DNA from: Enterobacter cloacae complex sp. R_G8
GTDB taxonomy: Bacteria > Pseudomonadota > Gammaproteobacteria > Enterobacterales > Enterobacteriaceae
Assembly (NCBI RefSeq): GCF_024599795.1
Contig: NZ_CP102246.1
Location: 2,418,001 to 2,482,000, forward strand
DNA length: 64,000 nt
Direction of reading: 5' to 3'
Below are positions 55,296 through 62,994 of this stretch, one piece after another. The notes under the pieces were generated by a model. That model searched no databases and was not told the origin of the DNA. It saw nothing but the letters and a program-made list of their open reading frames with translations. The stretch's first letter is position 1. Each line of letters opens with the position of its first letter. The position numbers were made by a program, and so were the translations under genes.

Positions 55296-57733
55296 GCAGT
55301 AATCCCCCGCTGAGATTCAGCCACAGCCATCACCTGCTTTCGGTGAAGGGCTGTGACGCAGGGCTTGATGTGCTGGCGTTTGAGGGCGATGAAGCCCTGA
55401 GCAAACCCTTCCGCTACCGTATTGAATTCACCAGCGCGGACCATGCCATCAGCAAAGAGATGATGCTGATGAAAGCGGCTTCCCTGACGCTGCAGGCTCC
55501 GGTTGACCAGGGTTACGGCATCAAAATCCAGCAGCCCGTGCGGGTGATACAGGGGATGGTGAGCGGGCTTGAGCGCCTGGGCACCTCAAAAGATGAAACC
55601 CGCTACGCGGTAACGCTTGAGCCGCGTCTGGCACTGCTTGACCGCTCGCACCAGAACGCCATTTACCAGGACATGTCCGTCCCGCAGATTGTGGAGAAAA
55701 TCCTGCGCGAGCGCCACGGCATGCGCGGCCAGGATTTCCTGTTTTCGCTCACCAGAGAGTATCCACGCCGTGAGCAGGTGATGCAGTACGGTGAGAACGA
55801 CCTGCACTTTATCACCCGCCTGCTGGGTGAAGTCGGTATCTGGTTCCGCTTCACCACCGACACGCGGCTGAACATCGACGTGGTGGAGTTTTACGACAGC
55901 CAGCAGGGGTATGAGAAAGGCCTGACGCTGCCGTCGGTGCCGCCGTCCGGGCAGCACTCACAGGGTGTGGACTCGGTGTGGGAAATGAAGAGCCACCATA
56001 ACGTGGTGCAGAAGGCGGTCAGCACCCGCGACTACAACTACCGTCAGGCCACGGAAGACATGAATACCCTGGTGGATGCGACCGGCGGGGATACCACCAC
56101 CTGTGGTGAGGCCTATCACTGGGCCGATAACTACCTGACACCCGGCAGCGCGTATGACCGCAACCCGGCGCCGGAGTCCGGGGCGTTTTACGCCCGCATT
56201 CGTCACGAGCGCTACCTGAATGGCCAGACGAAGACCAGGGCTTTCACCAGCTGCCCGGTGCTCTCTCCGGGGCAGGTAGTGAAAGTCACCGGTGGGTACG
56301 AAGTGGCCGAGGTGTTTGCGCAGGGCGTGGTTGTCACGGCGATGCACAGCCATGCCCGGCGTGATGAAGATTTTGGCGTCAGGTTTGACGGTATCCCGGA
56401 CAGCCCTGATTTTTGTTTCCGCCCGGCGCCAGGCAGCCGTCCGGTGATGGCCGGCACCTTACCGGCCCGCGTCACCAGTACCACCGAAAATGACACCTAC
56501 GGGCATATCGATAAGGACGGCCGCTACCGCGTCAACATGCTGTTTGACCGGGACAACTGGGAGACCGGATTCGAGAGCCTGTGGGTCCGTCAGTCCCGCC
56601 CGTATGCCGGCGACACGTACGGCCTGCACCTGCCGCTGCTGGCGGGTACCGAGGTGGCGATTGGTTTTGAAGACGGCAACCCGGACCGGCCGTACATTGC
56701 CGGCGTGCTGCACGACTCGGCGCACGGTGACCACGTCACCATCCGCAACTACAAACGTAACGTCCTGCGCACCCCGGCGAACAACAAAATCCGCCTCGAC
56801 GACGAGCGCGGGAAAGAGCATATCAAGGTCAGCACGGAATACGGCGGCAAGAGCCAGCTGAATCTCGGCCACCTGGTCGACAGCGAAAAACAGCAGCGCG
56901 GCGAGGGGTTTGAGCTCAGGACGGACAGCTGGGGCGCCATCCGGGCGCAGAAAGGGATTTTTATCAGTGCTGACGGCCAGGCCAGGGCGCAGGGCCAGGT
57001 GCTGGAGATGCAGCCGGCGGTCAGCAATCTCGGCGATGCCCGGGAGCAGATGACAGCCATCTCCGGTGATGCGCAGAAGGCGACCGCGAACCCGGCCGAT
57101 CTTCAGGCGCAAATCACCCTGCTGGAACAGCAGCTGACAGATCTCAAAAAATCGGTGCTGTTGATGAGCGCACCGGACGGTATGGCACTGACCAGCGGAC
57201 AACACCTGCAGGTATCGGCCGGGCAGAACCTGATTGCCACGGCCGGTAAAAATGCGGACATCAGCGTGGTGAAAAATCTGTTCATTGGGGTGGGCAATGC
57301 CCTGAGCGTGTTTGTGCGCAAACTGGGGATCAGGCTCATCGCGAACCAGGGGGCGGTGCAGGTACAGGCACAGAACGATCTGATGGAATTGCTGGCACGA
57401 AAAGCAATCAGCATCGTCAGCACGGAAGATGAAATCCAGATCCTTGCGAAGAAGAAGATCACGCTGAACGGCGGCGGGAGCTATATCACGCTGGATGCGA
57501 ATGCGATTGAGGCGGCGACGCTCGGGGATTACCGGACACGGGCAGGATTTTATGATCGTCAGCAGAAGGCAAATAAACCAGAAGATTTTCCGAGTGTTGC
57601 TCCGGTAGTAGCAGAGCCTGCCAGCTCCGGTAACAACCAGCAAGAAAAAACAGACAAAGATGAAGATGTCCCGGGTGCTGGTCCTGCTGGTCCGGAAGCA
57701 ACAGCGCCAGCCAGTTATTTCCTTTTTTCCTGA
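55292..57733 (+). CDS. vgrG: VgrG (TssI), type VI spike protein
   Basis: An 813-residue VgrG: gp27-like domain (residues about 1-380), gp5 OB-fold region near 390-480 (YGHIDKDGRYRV), needle beta-helix and DUF2345-type repeats to about 730, then a Gly/Pro/Ala-rich, acidic tail of about 60 residues. No enzymatic domain is fused. The effector starts only 14 bases downstream and no adaptor (DUF4123, DUF1795 or DUF2169) gene lies between, so the tail or DUF2345 region may bind the effector directly; this is inference. Confidence 0.95.
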   Translation: MSSNPPLRFSHSHHLLSVKGCDAGLDVLAFEGDEALSKPFRYRIEFTSADHAISKEMMLMKAASLTLQAPVDQGYGIKIQQPVRVIQGMVSGLERLGTSKDETRYAVTLEPRLALLDRSHQNAIYQDMSVPQIVEKILRERHGMRGQDFLFSLTREYPRREQVMQYGENDLHFITRLLGEVGIWFRFTTDTRLNIDVVEFYDSQQGYEKGLTLPSVPPSGQHSQGVDSVWEMKSHHNVVQKAVSTRDYNYRQATEDMNTLVDATGGDTTTCGEAYHWADNYLTPGSAYDRNPAPESGAFYARIRHERYLNGQTKTRAFTSCPVLSPGQVVKVTGGYEVAEVFAQGVVVTAMHSHARRDEDFGVRFDGIPDSPDFCFRPAPGSRPVMAGTLPARVTSTTENDTYGHIDKDGRYRVNMLFDRDNWETGFESLWVRQSRPYAGDTYGLHLPLLAGTEVAIGFEDGNPDRPYIAGVLHDSAHGDHVTIRNYKRNVLRTPANNKIRLDDERGKEHIKVSTEYGGKSQLNLGHLVDSEKQQRGEGFELRTDSWGAIRAQKGIFISADGQARAQGQVLEMQPAVSNLGDAREQMTAISGDAQKATANPADLQAQITLLEQQLTDLKKSVLLMSAPDGMALTSGQHLQVSAGQNLIATAGKNADISVVKNLFIGVGNALSVFVRKLGIRLIANQGAVQVQAQNDLMELLARKAISIVSTEDEIQILAKKKITLNGGGSYITLDANAIEAATLGDYRTRAGFYDRQQKANKPEDFPSVAPVVAEPASSGNNQQEKTDKDEDVPGAGPAGPEATAPASYFLFS

Positions 57734-57747
57734 CACGGAGTCATAAC

Positions 57748-59940
57748 ATGATTATCAGCCCACCGTTTCTGAGAAACAGAACTGCATCCCAGACTGATGC
57801 CGACTGGACTGGCGCAATGATGCCGGTAAATACAGACCAGGGGTTCCCGTTGAACGGAGCAGAATCCTGGCATGGGGGTGCTCATATTACACATACAGAC
57901 GAAGGAAATTCTCCTGAAAAAATACGGGCAATTGCTGATGGCGTGGTGGTTTCGTTCCGCCAGCCATCGTCGTCTAAAGATGCAGAACCACTCAATTATC
58001 GCGGACCGACAGATGACGGTTATGTGTTGCTGAAGCATGAAACGGAGATAGGAAGCGGAGAAGACGGGAAGGTCGTATTCTATTCACTGTATATGCATAT
58101 GAAATTTCTGGAGGCAGAAATCAAACAGGATGCAAAAATATACCGTAAAGCCCCCCTGGGCTCTTCAGGAATGTGCAGTGGTCAGAATGAATTCCATTTC
58201 CAGATTTTTTGTGATGACGACAATATCAGCAAGCTGGCGGGCAGAACGACCCGTGAACTGGATGTGTCGAAAGATGGCCGAACCGATGCAGTTTACGGCG
58301 ATATTCACTTTTATCTTCCGGCCGGAACGAAGTTTTATGACAAGGCTCCCGCAGATAACAGTACTTCCATAACCGGTCTTTCGGAGTTGTATACCAGCAG
58401 TGCGCCGCTGTATGTCAGTATGACTCTGGCACAAGGCAGCTGCACGATGGTGACCCGCCAGAAAAATACACAGACTGACGGGAAGTATGATCTGCTGGGC
58501 GACCCTCTGGTGAATGCTGACGGTGAAGACTACGAATATAATCTTTATAAAACCGCGATGCGGAATTATATGGAAAGCCCCAGCGCGGGGTTTGAACTGC
58601 TTCGTTTTGGCCGGGTGATCAATACGGAGCACGAAACGCTGGCACCGGCAGATGCGCCATTATGGATGACCGTGAATTACCCGGGTGGCAAAGGGATGGT
58701 TAATCTCGCTGACGCGAACATCAAAAAGTTCAGTGACGCTGATTTTCCTCACTGGACGGGCTGGCAGCTGGTCGATGACGATGCTGACAGTAATAGTCAG
58801 TGTAGCTCGGCCATAATCAGGAAGCTGCAGGAGGACGGTGAGTACAATAATCAGTGTGGAAAGTTAATCTGTCATTTCCCGTTCGAATGGGAAAAAAGTA
58901 CGATCGACACCCGTTTTTCATGGCTGAAAACGGGAGATGATAAGCGTGCTCCGATGACGGAAGCAGATTATGCAAAATTTAAAGCTCATGCAGAAGCGTT
59001 GTGCTTTGATTCCGGAGCATTCAGTAGTGGCAGGCTGTGGCACTTCAATTCCACCGAATTTATCAAGCATTTAAGAAGATGCGGCTGGCTTAGTCATGAA
59101 GAACTTTCCTCCATGATTCCAAGAAAATATTACGAAGGCTACCCCAGCAAGCCTGTTAATGTGACAGTTCCATGGGCTACTTCTTTTGGTCGATGGGAAA
59201 AATATGTGAAAGATTTTAACAATGCATGTAATAAGTACAATATAATATCTCCGCTTAGACGTTCTGCATTTTTAGGACAGATTTATATTGAAACTGGCAT
59301 GCTCAGGACAATGACTGAAGGCGGGAAGGGACAAAAAAATAGTAAAGGTAAATTTGTATCCCCTGCAGCTGAGTATTATCAGCCATTTTATGGTAGAGGT
59401 TTCATGCAGTTAACTTGGCCTCAAAATTTTGATGATTATAGAAAATTTAGAACTGTAGAAAAACTACCTGATGAATCCTCTGAATATGTTTACGATGATG
59501 ACCGAATAACAAATGTAAGTGAACATTATTGGGCTGACCCCAGAAAAACAGTTGTAGATAAGAAAACCCGTGAAAAGCATACTGTTATTGATGATGATCT
59601 CTTAAAAAAATGGCACCCACGCTACGATCCTAAAATTATTGCAGAAGATTCATTCTGTGCAACTGATAGTGCAGGTTTTTATTGGGTTTCAAAACATCAT
59701 AGTCACGAAATTAATATAAATCGAGTTCCGGATAATGGTATTACATCAGATACAATCGGCAAATGTTCTGTTCTTGTTAATGGTGGAGGGTATGGGTATT
59801 TTGAAAGACAGGCTTATACACGATTTGCATTCTACTATTTAAATGATGCTGTAAATACAGATTCTAAGGAGATAATAAATGTGCAAAAAGGAAGAAATAC
59901 GGTAAAAATTACAGTTGATTATACAAAACAGTGTGAATGA
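57748..59940 (+). CDS. Type VI peptidoglycan-hydrolase effector (M23-like plus GH19-like)
   Basis: A 730-residue protein without signal peptide directly after vgrG. Residues about 30-200 look like a degenerate M23 (lysostaphin-type) domain: WHGGAHI, then GSSGMCSGQ and EFHFQIF, where the usual HxH has only one His. Residues about 470-710 resemble GH19 chitinase/endolysin domains, with the candidate catalytic Glu515 in IYIETGMLRTM and the word YGRGFMQLTWPQNF. The likely target is peptidoglycan of competitor cells, delivered to the periplasm on VgrG. Base composition drops clearly from about 59150 on, so the lysozyme module seems to be a later acquisition. The next gene is a secreted immunity candidate overlapping or within 15 bases. 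Confidence 0.82.
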   Translation: MIISPPFLRNRTASQTDADWTGAMMPVNTDQGFPLNGAESWHGGAHITHTDEGNSPEKIRAIADGVVVSFRQPSSSKDAEPLNYRGPTDDGYVLLKHETEIGSGEDGKVVFYSLYMHMKFLEAEIKQDAKIYRKAPLGSSGMCSGQNEFHFQIFCDDDNISKLAGRTTRELDVSKDGRTDAVYGDIHFYLPAGTKFYDKAPADNSTSITGLSELYTSSAPLYVSMTLAQGSCTMVTRQKNTQTDGKYDLLGDPLVNADGEDYEYNLYKTAMRNYMESPSAGFELLRFGRVINTEHETLAPADAPLWMTVNYPGGKGMVNLADANIKKFSDADFPHWTGWQLVDDDADSNSQCSSAIIRKLQEDGEYNNQCGKLICHFPFEWEKSTIDTRFSWLKTGDDKRAPMTEADYAKFKAHAEALCFDSGAFSSGRLWHFNSTEFIKHLRRCGWLSHEELSSMIPRKYYEGYPSKPVNVTVPWATSFGRWEKYVKDFNNACNKYNIISPLRRSAFLGQIYIETGMLRTMTEGGKGQKNSKGKFVSPAAEYYQPFYGRGFMQLTWPQNFDDYRKFRTVEKLPDESSEYVYDDDRITNVSEHYWADPRKTVVDKKTREKHTVIDDDLLKKWHPRYDPKIIAEDSFCATDSAGFYWVSKHHSHEININRVPDNGITSDTIGKCSVLVNGGGYGYFERQAYTRFAFYYLNDAVNTDSKEIINVQKGRNTVKITVDYTKQCE

Positions 59941-59954
59941 GTTCTGGAGTGATT

Positions 59955-60557
59955 ATGAAAAATGCAATTATATTGCTGAGCTTAGCTGGTGTGATTAATT
60001 TTTATTCACCAGGTGTGCTTGCGAATGCTGCGGATGTATCAGCTGCAGTAAAAAACTATACTTTTAAAGAAGGGGAGCCTTACGGCTTATCTCAAGTATA
60101 CAAGGTTAATGCTCCAGATGTTGGGTTTCCTCCTTATTATATTTTTATGAAATTAGGTGTTGAGTATGCATATCCTTTTGTTTTTAACCGCGAGGGTGTA
60201 CCAGGGAAAGATGAGCCTTATAGCCGGTGCAATGTAGTACTTAACTTTAATGCCCAATATCTTATACCGGACAGGAAATATAATTCAGGATATGCGGAAG
60301 ATTCTGAACAATGTCTCGGCATGGAAAAATTGTGGATTATTAAAGGTAGTAAAGATATTAAATGGTTTGTGACTGATACTTTATACAAATCTGAAGGTGA
60401 TACTCCGGAGAAAACAGAAGAGGTTTACTTTTATACAAATGGTAATTTTTGCTTCTCTCAAGAGGCAAGTGTAAAGCTAGCAGCAAATAAAATTACTATG
60501 GAAGGCCTAAAAAATCTAGCCTTAGATAAGAAAGATTTCGAGCAATGCGCAAAGTAA
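59955..60557 (+). CDS. Periplasmic immunity protein candidate for the GH19 effector
   Basis: A 200-residue protein with a Sec signal peptide (MKNAIILLSLAGVINFYSPGVLANA). ATG 59955 follows CTGGAG; ATG 59937 lacks one and would add residues before the signal. Four Cys in the mature part could form two disulfides, fitting a periplasmic location. I do not recognise a named family. Position immediately after a periplasm-acting effector strongly suggests it is the cognate inhibitor. Confidence 0.72.
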   Translation: MKNAIILLSLAGVINFYSPGVLANAADVSAAVKNYTFKEGEPYGLSQVYKVNAPDVGFPPYYIFMKLGVEYAYPFVFNREGVPGKDEPYSRCNVVLNFNAQYLIPDRKYNSGYAEDSEQCLGMEKLWIIKGSKDIKWFVTDTLYKSEGDTPEKTEEVYFYTNGNFCFSQEASVKLAANKITMEGLKNLALDKKDFEQCAK

Positions 60558-60698
60558 ATTGATTTTTAAATATTATGTTAAATAAGTATAATGTTAACGC
60601 TAGTAATAGAGTTGGCCTGTTTTTAGGTTAAGGAGTTGTTGGGTCTGGTTATTTATTGTCGATCTAGGGAGTTAGTTAGTAACAGGTAAAAAAAGACA
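60558..60698. other. AT-rich spacer without gene
   Basis: No coding signal is visible between the immunity gene and the following remnant. Confidence 0.5.
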
Positions 60699-60986
60699 GT
60701 GAAGAAAAATGGTGTAAATATTGATATAACTATTGGTGGCAAATTAATTCCTGAATCTAAGAAAAATAAAAATACAGAGCTTGGCCATTGGTATGGCAGT
60801 GTTCAGGATGAAGTTGATGAATACTATTCTGGTATTAAATATAACTCCAAATGTGGGCGTATTGCTGGTGCGTATAGCTGGATAATAGGGTAACAGCGGA
60901 GACTTAGATGTTCACAAATTTCGAGGAAGAGAATTTAAAATGCTTACTGGGTTGGACACGTATTGCTCGGTAGTATAATATATAAT
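60699..60986 (+). pseudogene. Frameshifted remnant of unknown protein
   Basis: A GTG-initiated 64-codon frame (KKNGVNIDITIGGKLIPES... ending AYSWIIG) stops at about 60893, but an adjacent frame continues with GNSGDLDVHKFRGREFKML... to a stop near 60979. The pair reads like one gene broken by a frameshift. I do not recognise it; by position it may be a former effector part. No ribosome-binding site is convincing. Confidence 0.45.
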
Positions 60987-61128
60987 TTCCTAATGAATTG
61001 CACCCTTGATAATCAATTTCTGTAAGCAAAAGTGGTAGCAATACTACTGATTAGTCTGAAGAACCAGCAGTTAATCCTCCAGCCTCAAAATCAGTGAATA
61101 AAAAACCACAACAAAATAGATAGGTAAG

Positions 61129-61740
61129 CACCAGTAAAAAATACTGGAATCGGTTGGGGGGGGGGCGGAAATCCAATTGCGTTACTCCCCAATGAACAGA
61201 GAGAGGCTCCATGGATGACAGTTGCATTCGAGGAAGGAGATACTCGATGGAAATGGAAGCGTGTAAAGGAAGGAGATGGTGGAATAAACTACCATAAGAA
61301 GACTGGCATTAATATAGCATCAACGGTTGGTTTTGGTCGGAATATGCAGGTAGGGTAGCGCCAGTTCTCAATCCTTCAAAAAAAACAAAAATTTCATAAA
61401 TATATCTGAGCCTATATATGGTGCAATAGTTGTTTTGCAGAAAAAAGGCTCCTGGACAGGGCATGTTGCTTTTATATACTGTCTTTTTGAAGATGGTTAA
61501 ATAGGTGTGCTTGGCGGAAATCAAGGAAATAGTGTTACAATAAATCCATTATATCAATTTTATATAAATGGGCGTTTAAATTATGAACTGATTGGATTCT
61601 TTATACCTAAGTCATATTACCCTTATGCACAAAAAATAATAAGTTCAGATATGAGGGAAACTACGATGTCTAATATTGCAGAGTTGCGTGAAAGCCTTAG
61701 AGTCAATCTACCCTCGAATGAGGATGAAAGAACGAGGTAA
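61129..61740 (+). pseudogene. Degraded TIGR02594-type peptidase effector
   Basis: Pieces in two frames reconstruct a TIGR02594 (CHAP/NlpC-like) protein: EAPWMTVAFEEGD and INYHKKTGINIASTVG in one frame to a stop at about 61357, then PIYGAIVVLQKKGSWTGHVAFIYC and, after an in-frame stop near 61500, LGGNQGNSVTINPLYQF to the stop at 61740. The segment that should carry the catalytic Cys (normally WCA.FVNWCL) between the two parts is missing, while the GHVAF His is kept. Upstream, a Pro/Lys/Gln-rich tail (EEPAVNPPASKSVNKKPQQNR) ends before the remnant and may be a former VgrG or linker end. Known: TIGR02594 proteins occur as type VI cell-wall effectors in Enterobacteriaceae. This copy cannot be active as read. 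Confidence 0.75.
61156..61165 (+). repeat. Ten-G homopolymer tract
   Basis: Ten consecutive G residues lie just upstream of the effector remnant, in the frame that leads into EAPWMTV. Such a tract is prone to slippage in replication and in sequencing. Confidence 0.9.
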
Positions 61741-61757
61741 TAAATAAGGGAGGCAAC

Positions 61758-62252
61758 ATGGAGTGTTATTTTGTTTTAGCGGTGTTCCTTGGTTACAGTT
61801 CCTGCGTACTGGCAGAAGAGTGTATGGATAATGCAAATATAAATTCTTTAAGAGAGATATTTAAGGAAAACAATAAAAAGTTGCTGATTGAAATGTCTTT
61901 ACAAGAAGTAAGGCATTATATTGAAAGTGATTTATTGATCAAAAATGAATACAGTACACTTGTTAATGTATCTGAGGTTTACTATGGCTGGGGTGTTGAC
62001 AAAAAAACAAAGTATCCTGTTAACACCTCGGCAGTTTACCCAAAAGAAAAAGTGTGTGTATGGAATATATCTTTTGCGCTACCAGAGTACATGAGAAAAA
62101 AATGTGATGATGATGGTGCGTATGGATATTTTATTGAATTTAAGAAAGTTAATGGAAAAATAGTTCTGTATAATTACACCTCTTTATTTGATACTCTTCC
62201 TGACGGAACTTTAGCTTGCAAAGCTGCAAATAAATTCATGCTGGGAAAATAG
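61758..62252 (+). CDS. Secreted immunity-like protein next to the broken effector
   Basis: A 164-residue protein with an N-terminal signal peptide (MECYFVLAVFLGYSSCVLA) and a good ribosome-binding site (GGGAGG, 61748-61753). The mature part has several Cys (EECMD, KVCVWN, KKCDDD, LACKA), fitting an oxidised periplasmic fold. I do not recognise a named family. It directly follows the TIGR02594-type remnant and is likely its former immunity partner, now orphaned but intact. Confidence 0.65.
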   Translation: MECYFVLAVFLGYSSCVLAEECMDNANINSLREIFKENNKKLLIEMSLQEVRHYIESDLLIKNEYSTLVNVSEVYYGWGVDKKTKYPVNTSAVYPKEKVCVWNISFALPEYMRKKCDDDGAYGYFIEFKKVNGKIVLYNYTSLFDTLPDGTLACKAANKFMLGK

Positions 62253-62296
62253 CTTGTGAGTATTGAAGTAAGCATCTCGTTATAAAGGGAGATGTA

Positions 62297-62860
62297 TTGT
62301 TGATAAATCATTATTTGACACCTTTCCTGATTATTAGGATAAGTTGTATGTTACTTATTTATCCAATGAACTCTACTTTTGCTAAGGATCTTATTTCCAA
62401 TGCAAAGTGGAACGACGATTCTGGCGAACATTTTCTGGTGATAGAAAAGGAAATCAATAAAAATAACACGGGAGAGCATCTATCTGTAAAACAGGTGACG
62501 AAGAGAAAGGTTGATTGGGTACTAAATGATTATGTTAATAACTGTGATGTAGACATTAATCTGAATGTGATAAAAGAATCAATTGAAGTAAACAATAGTT
62601 TCACCGATGGTGAAGGGACAGTTTTATTTGCTTATAAAATTGGATGTATTGGTGGGATAGATCCAGTAACTGTAAAATACTTTGCGTATAAAAATGGAGT
62701 GAAGCATGCTTTAAGAGGGGAAGAGCACATCATTGTTGCAAACGAGGGTTATGGTGGTGAAAACCCTCCAATTCCAGATCATAATCTAAAAAACGATATA
62801 CCTCTGTTAAATTACATGTTGAAAAAATGGAAGGCTATTTCAACAACAAAAATAAATTAA
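62297..62860 (+). CDS. Secreted protein of the M949_RS01915-like immunity type
   Basis: A 187-residue protein. The TTG at 62297 follows GGGAG with usable spacing; ATG 62348 is the alternative but would shorten the signal peptide. After the signal (ending NSTFA) come DDSGEHFLVIEKE, a WVLNDYVNNC word, DGEGTVLFAYKIGCIGGIDPVTVK and KHALRGEE, a pattern I associate with M949_RS01915-type proteins found in type VI effector/immunity islands. The pattern includes a calcium-like acidic loop. Role as immunity protein is inferred from position and export. Confidence 0.6.
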   Translation: MLINHYLTPFLIIRISCMLLIYPMNSTFAKDLISNAKWNDDSGEHFLVIEKEINKNNTGEHLSVKQVTKRKVDWVLNDYVNNCDVDINLNVIKESIEVNNSFTDGEGTVLFAYKIGCIGGIDPVTVKYFAYKNGVKHALRGEEHIIVANEGYGGENPPIPDHNLKNDIPLLNYMLKKWKAISTTKIN

Positions 62861-62994
62861 CGCAATTACTCTTTATTAAACGAGCGTTCATTTATTTAAA
62901 TGTGGGTTTTAATGGGGTGGTAATGCAATGGGTCTAATCTTCACCTCATTTTCATTTCAAGCCAGTTTAGCTATTCTGTAATATGAGAAAATGA
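62861..62994. other. AT-rich spacer before the membrane-protein gene
   Basis: Nothing coding is visible. A weak GAGAAA precedes the ATG at 62995. Confidence 0.4.

Noticed and set aside
56459..57736. 425-residue minus-strand ORF opposite vgrG
   Set aside because: It is antisense to a clear VgrG in GC-rich DNA, has no ribosome-binding site and no recognisable domain.
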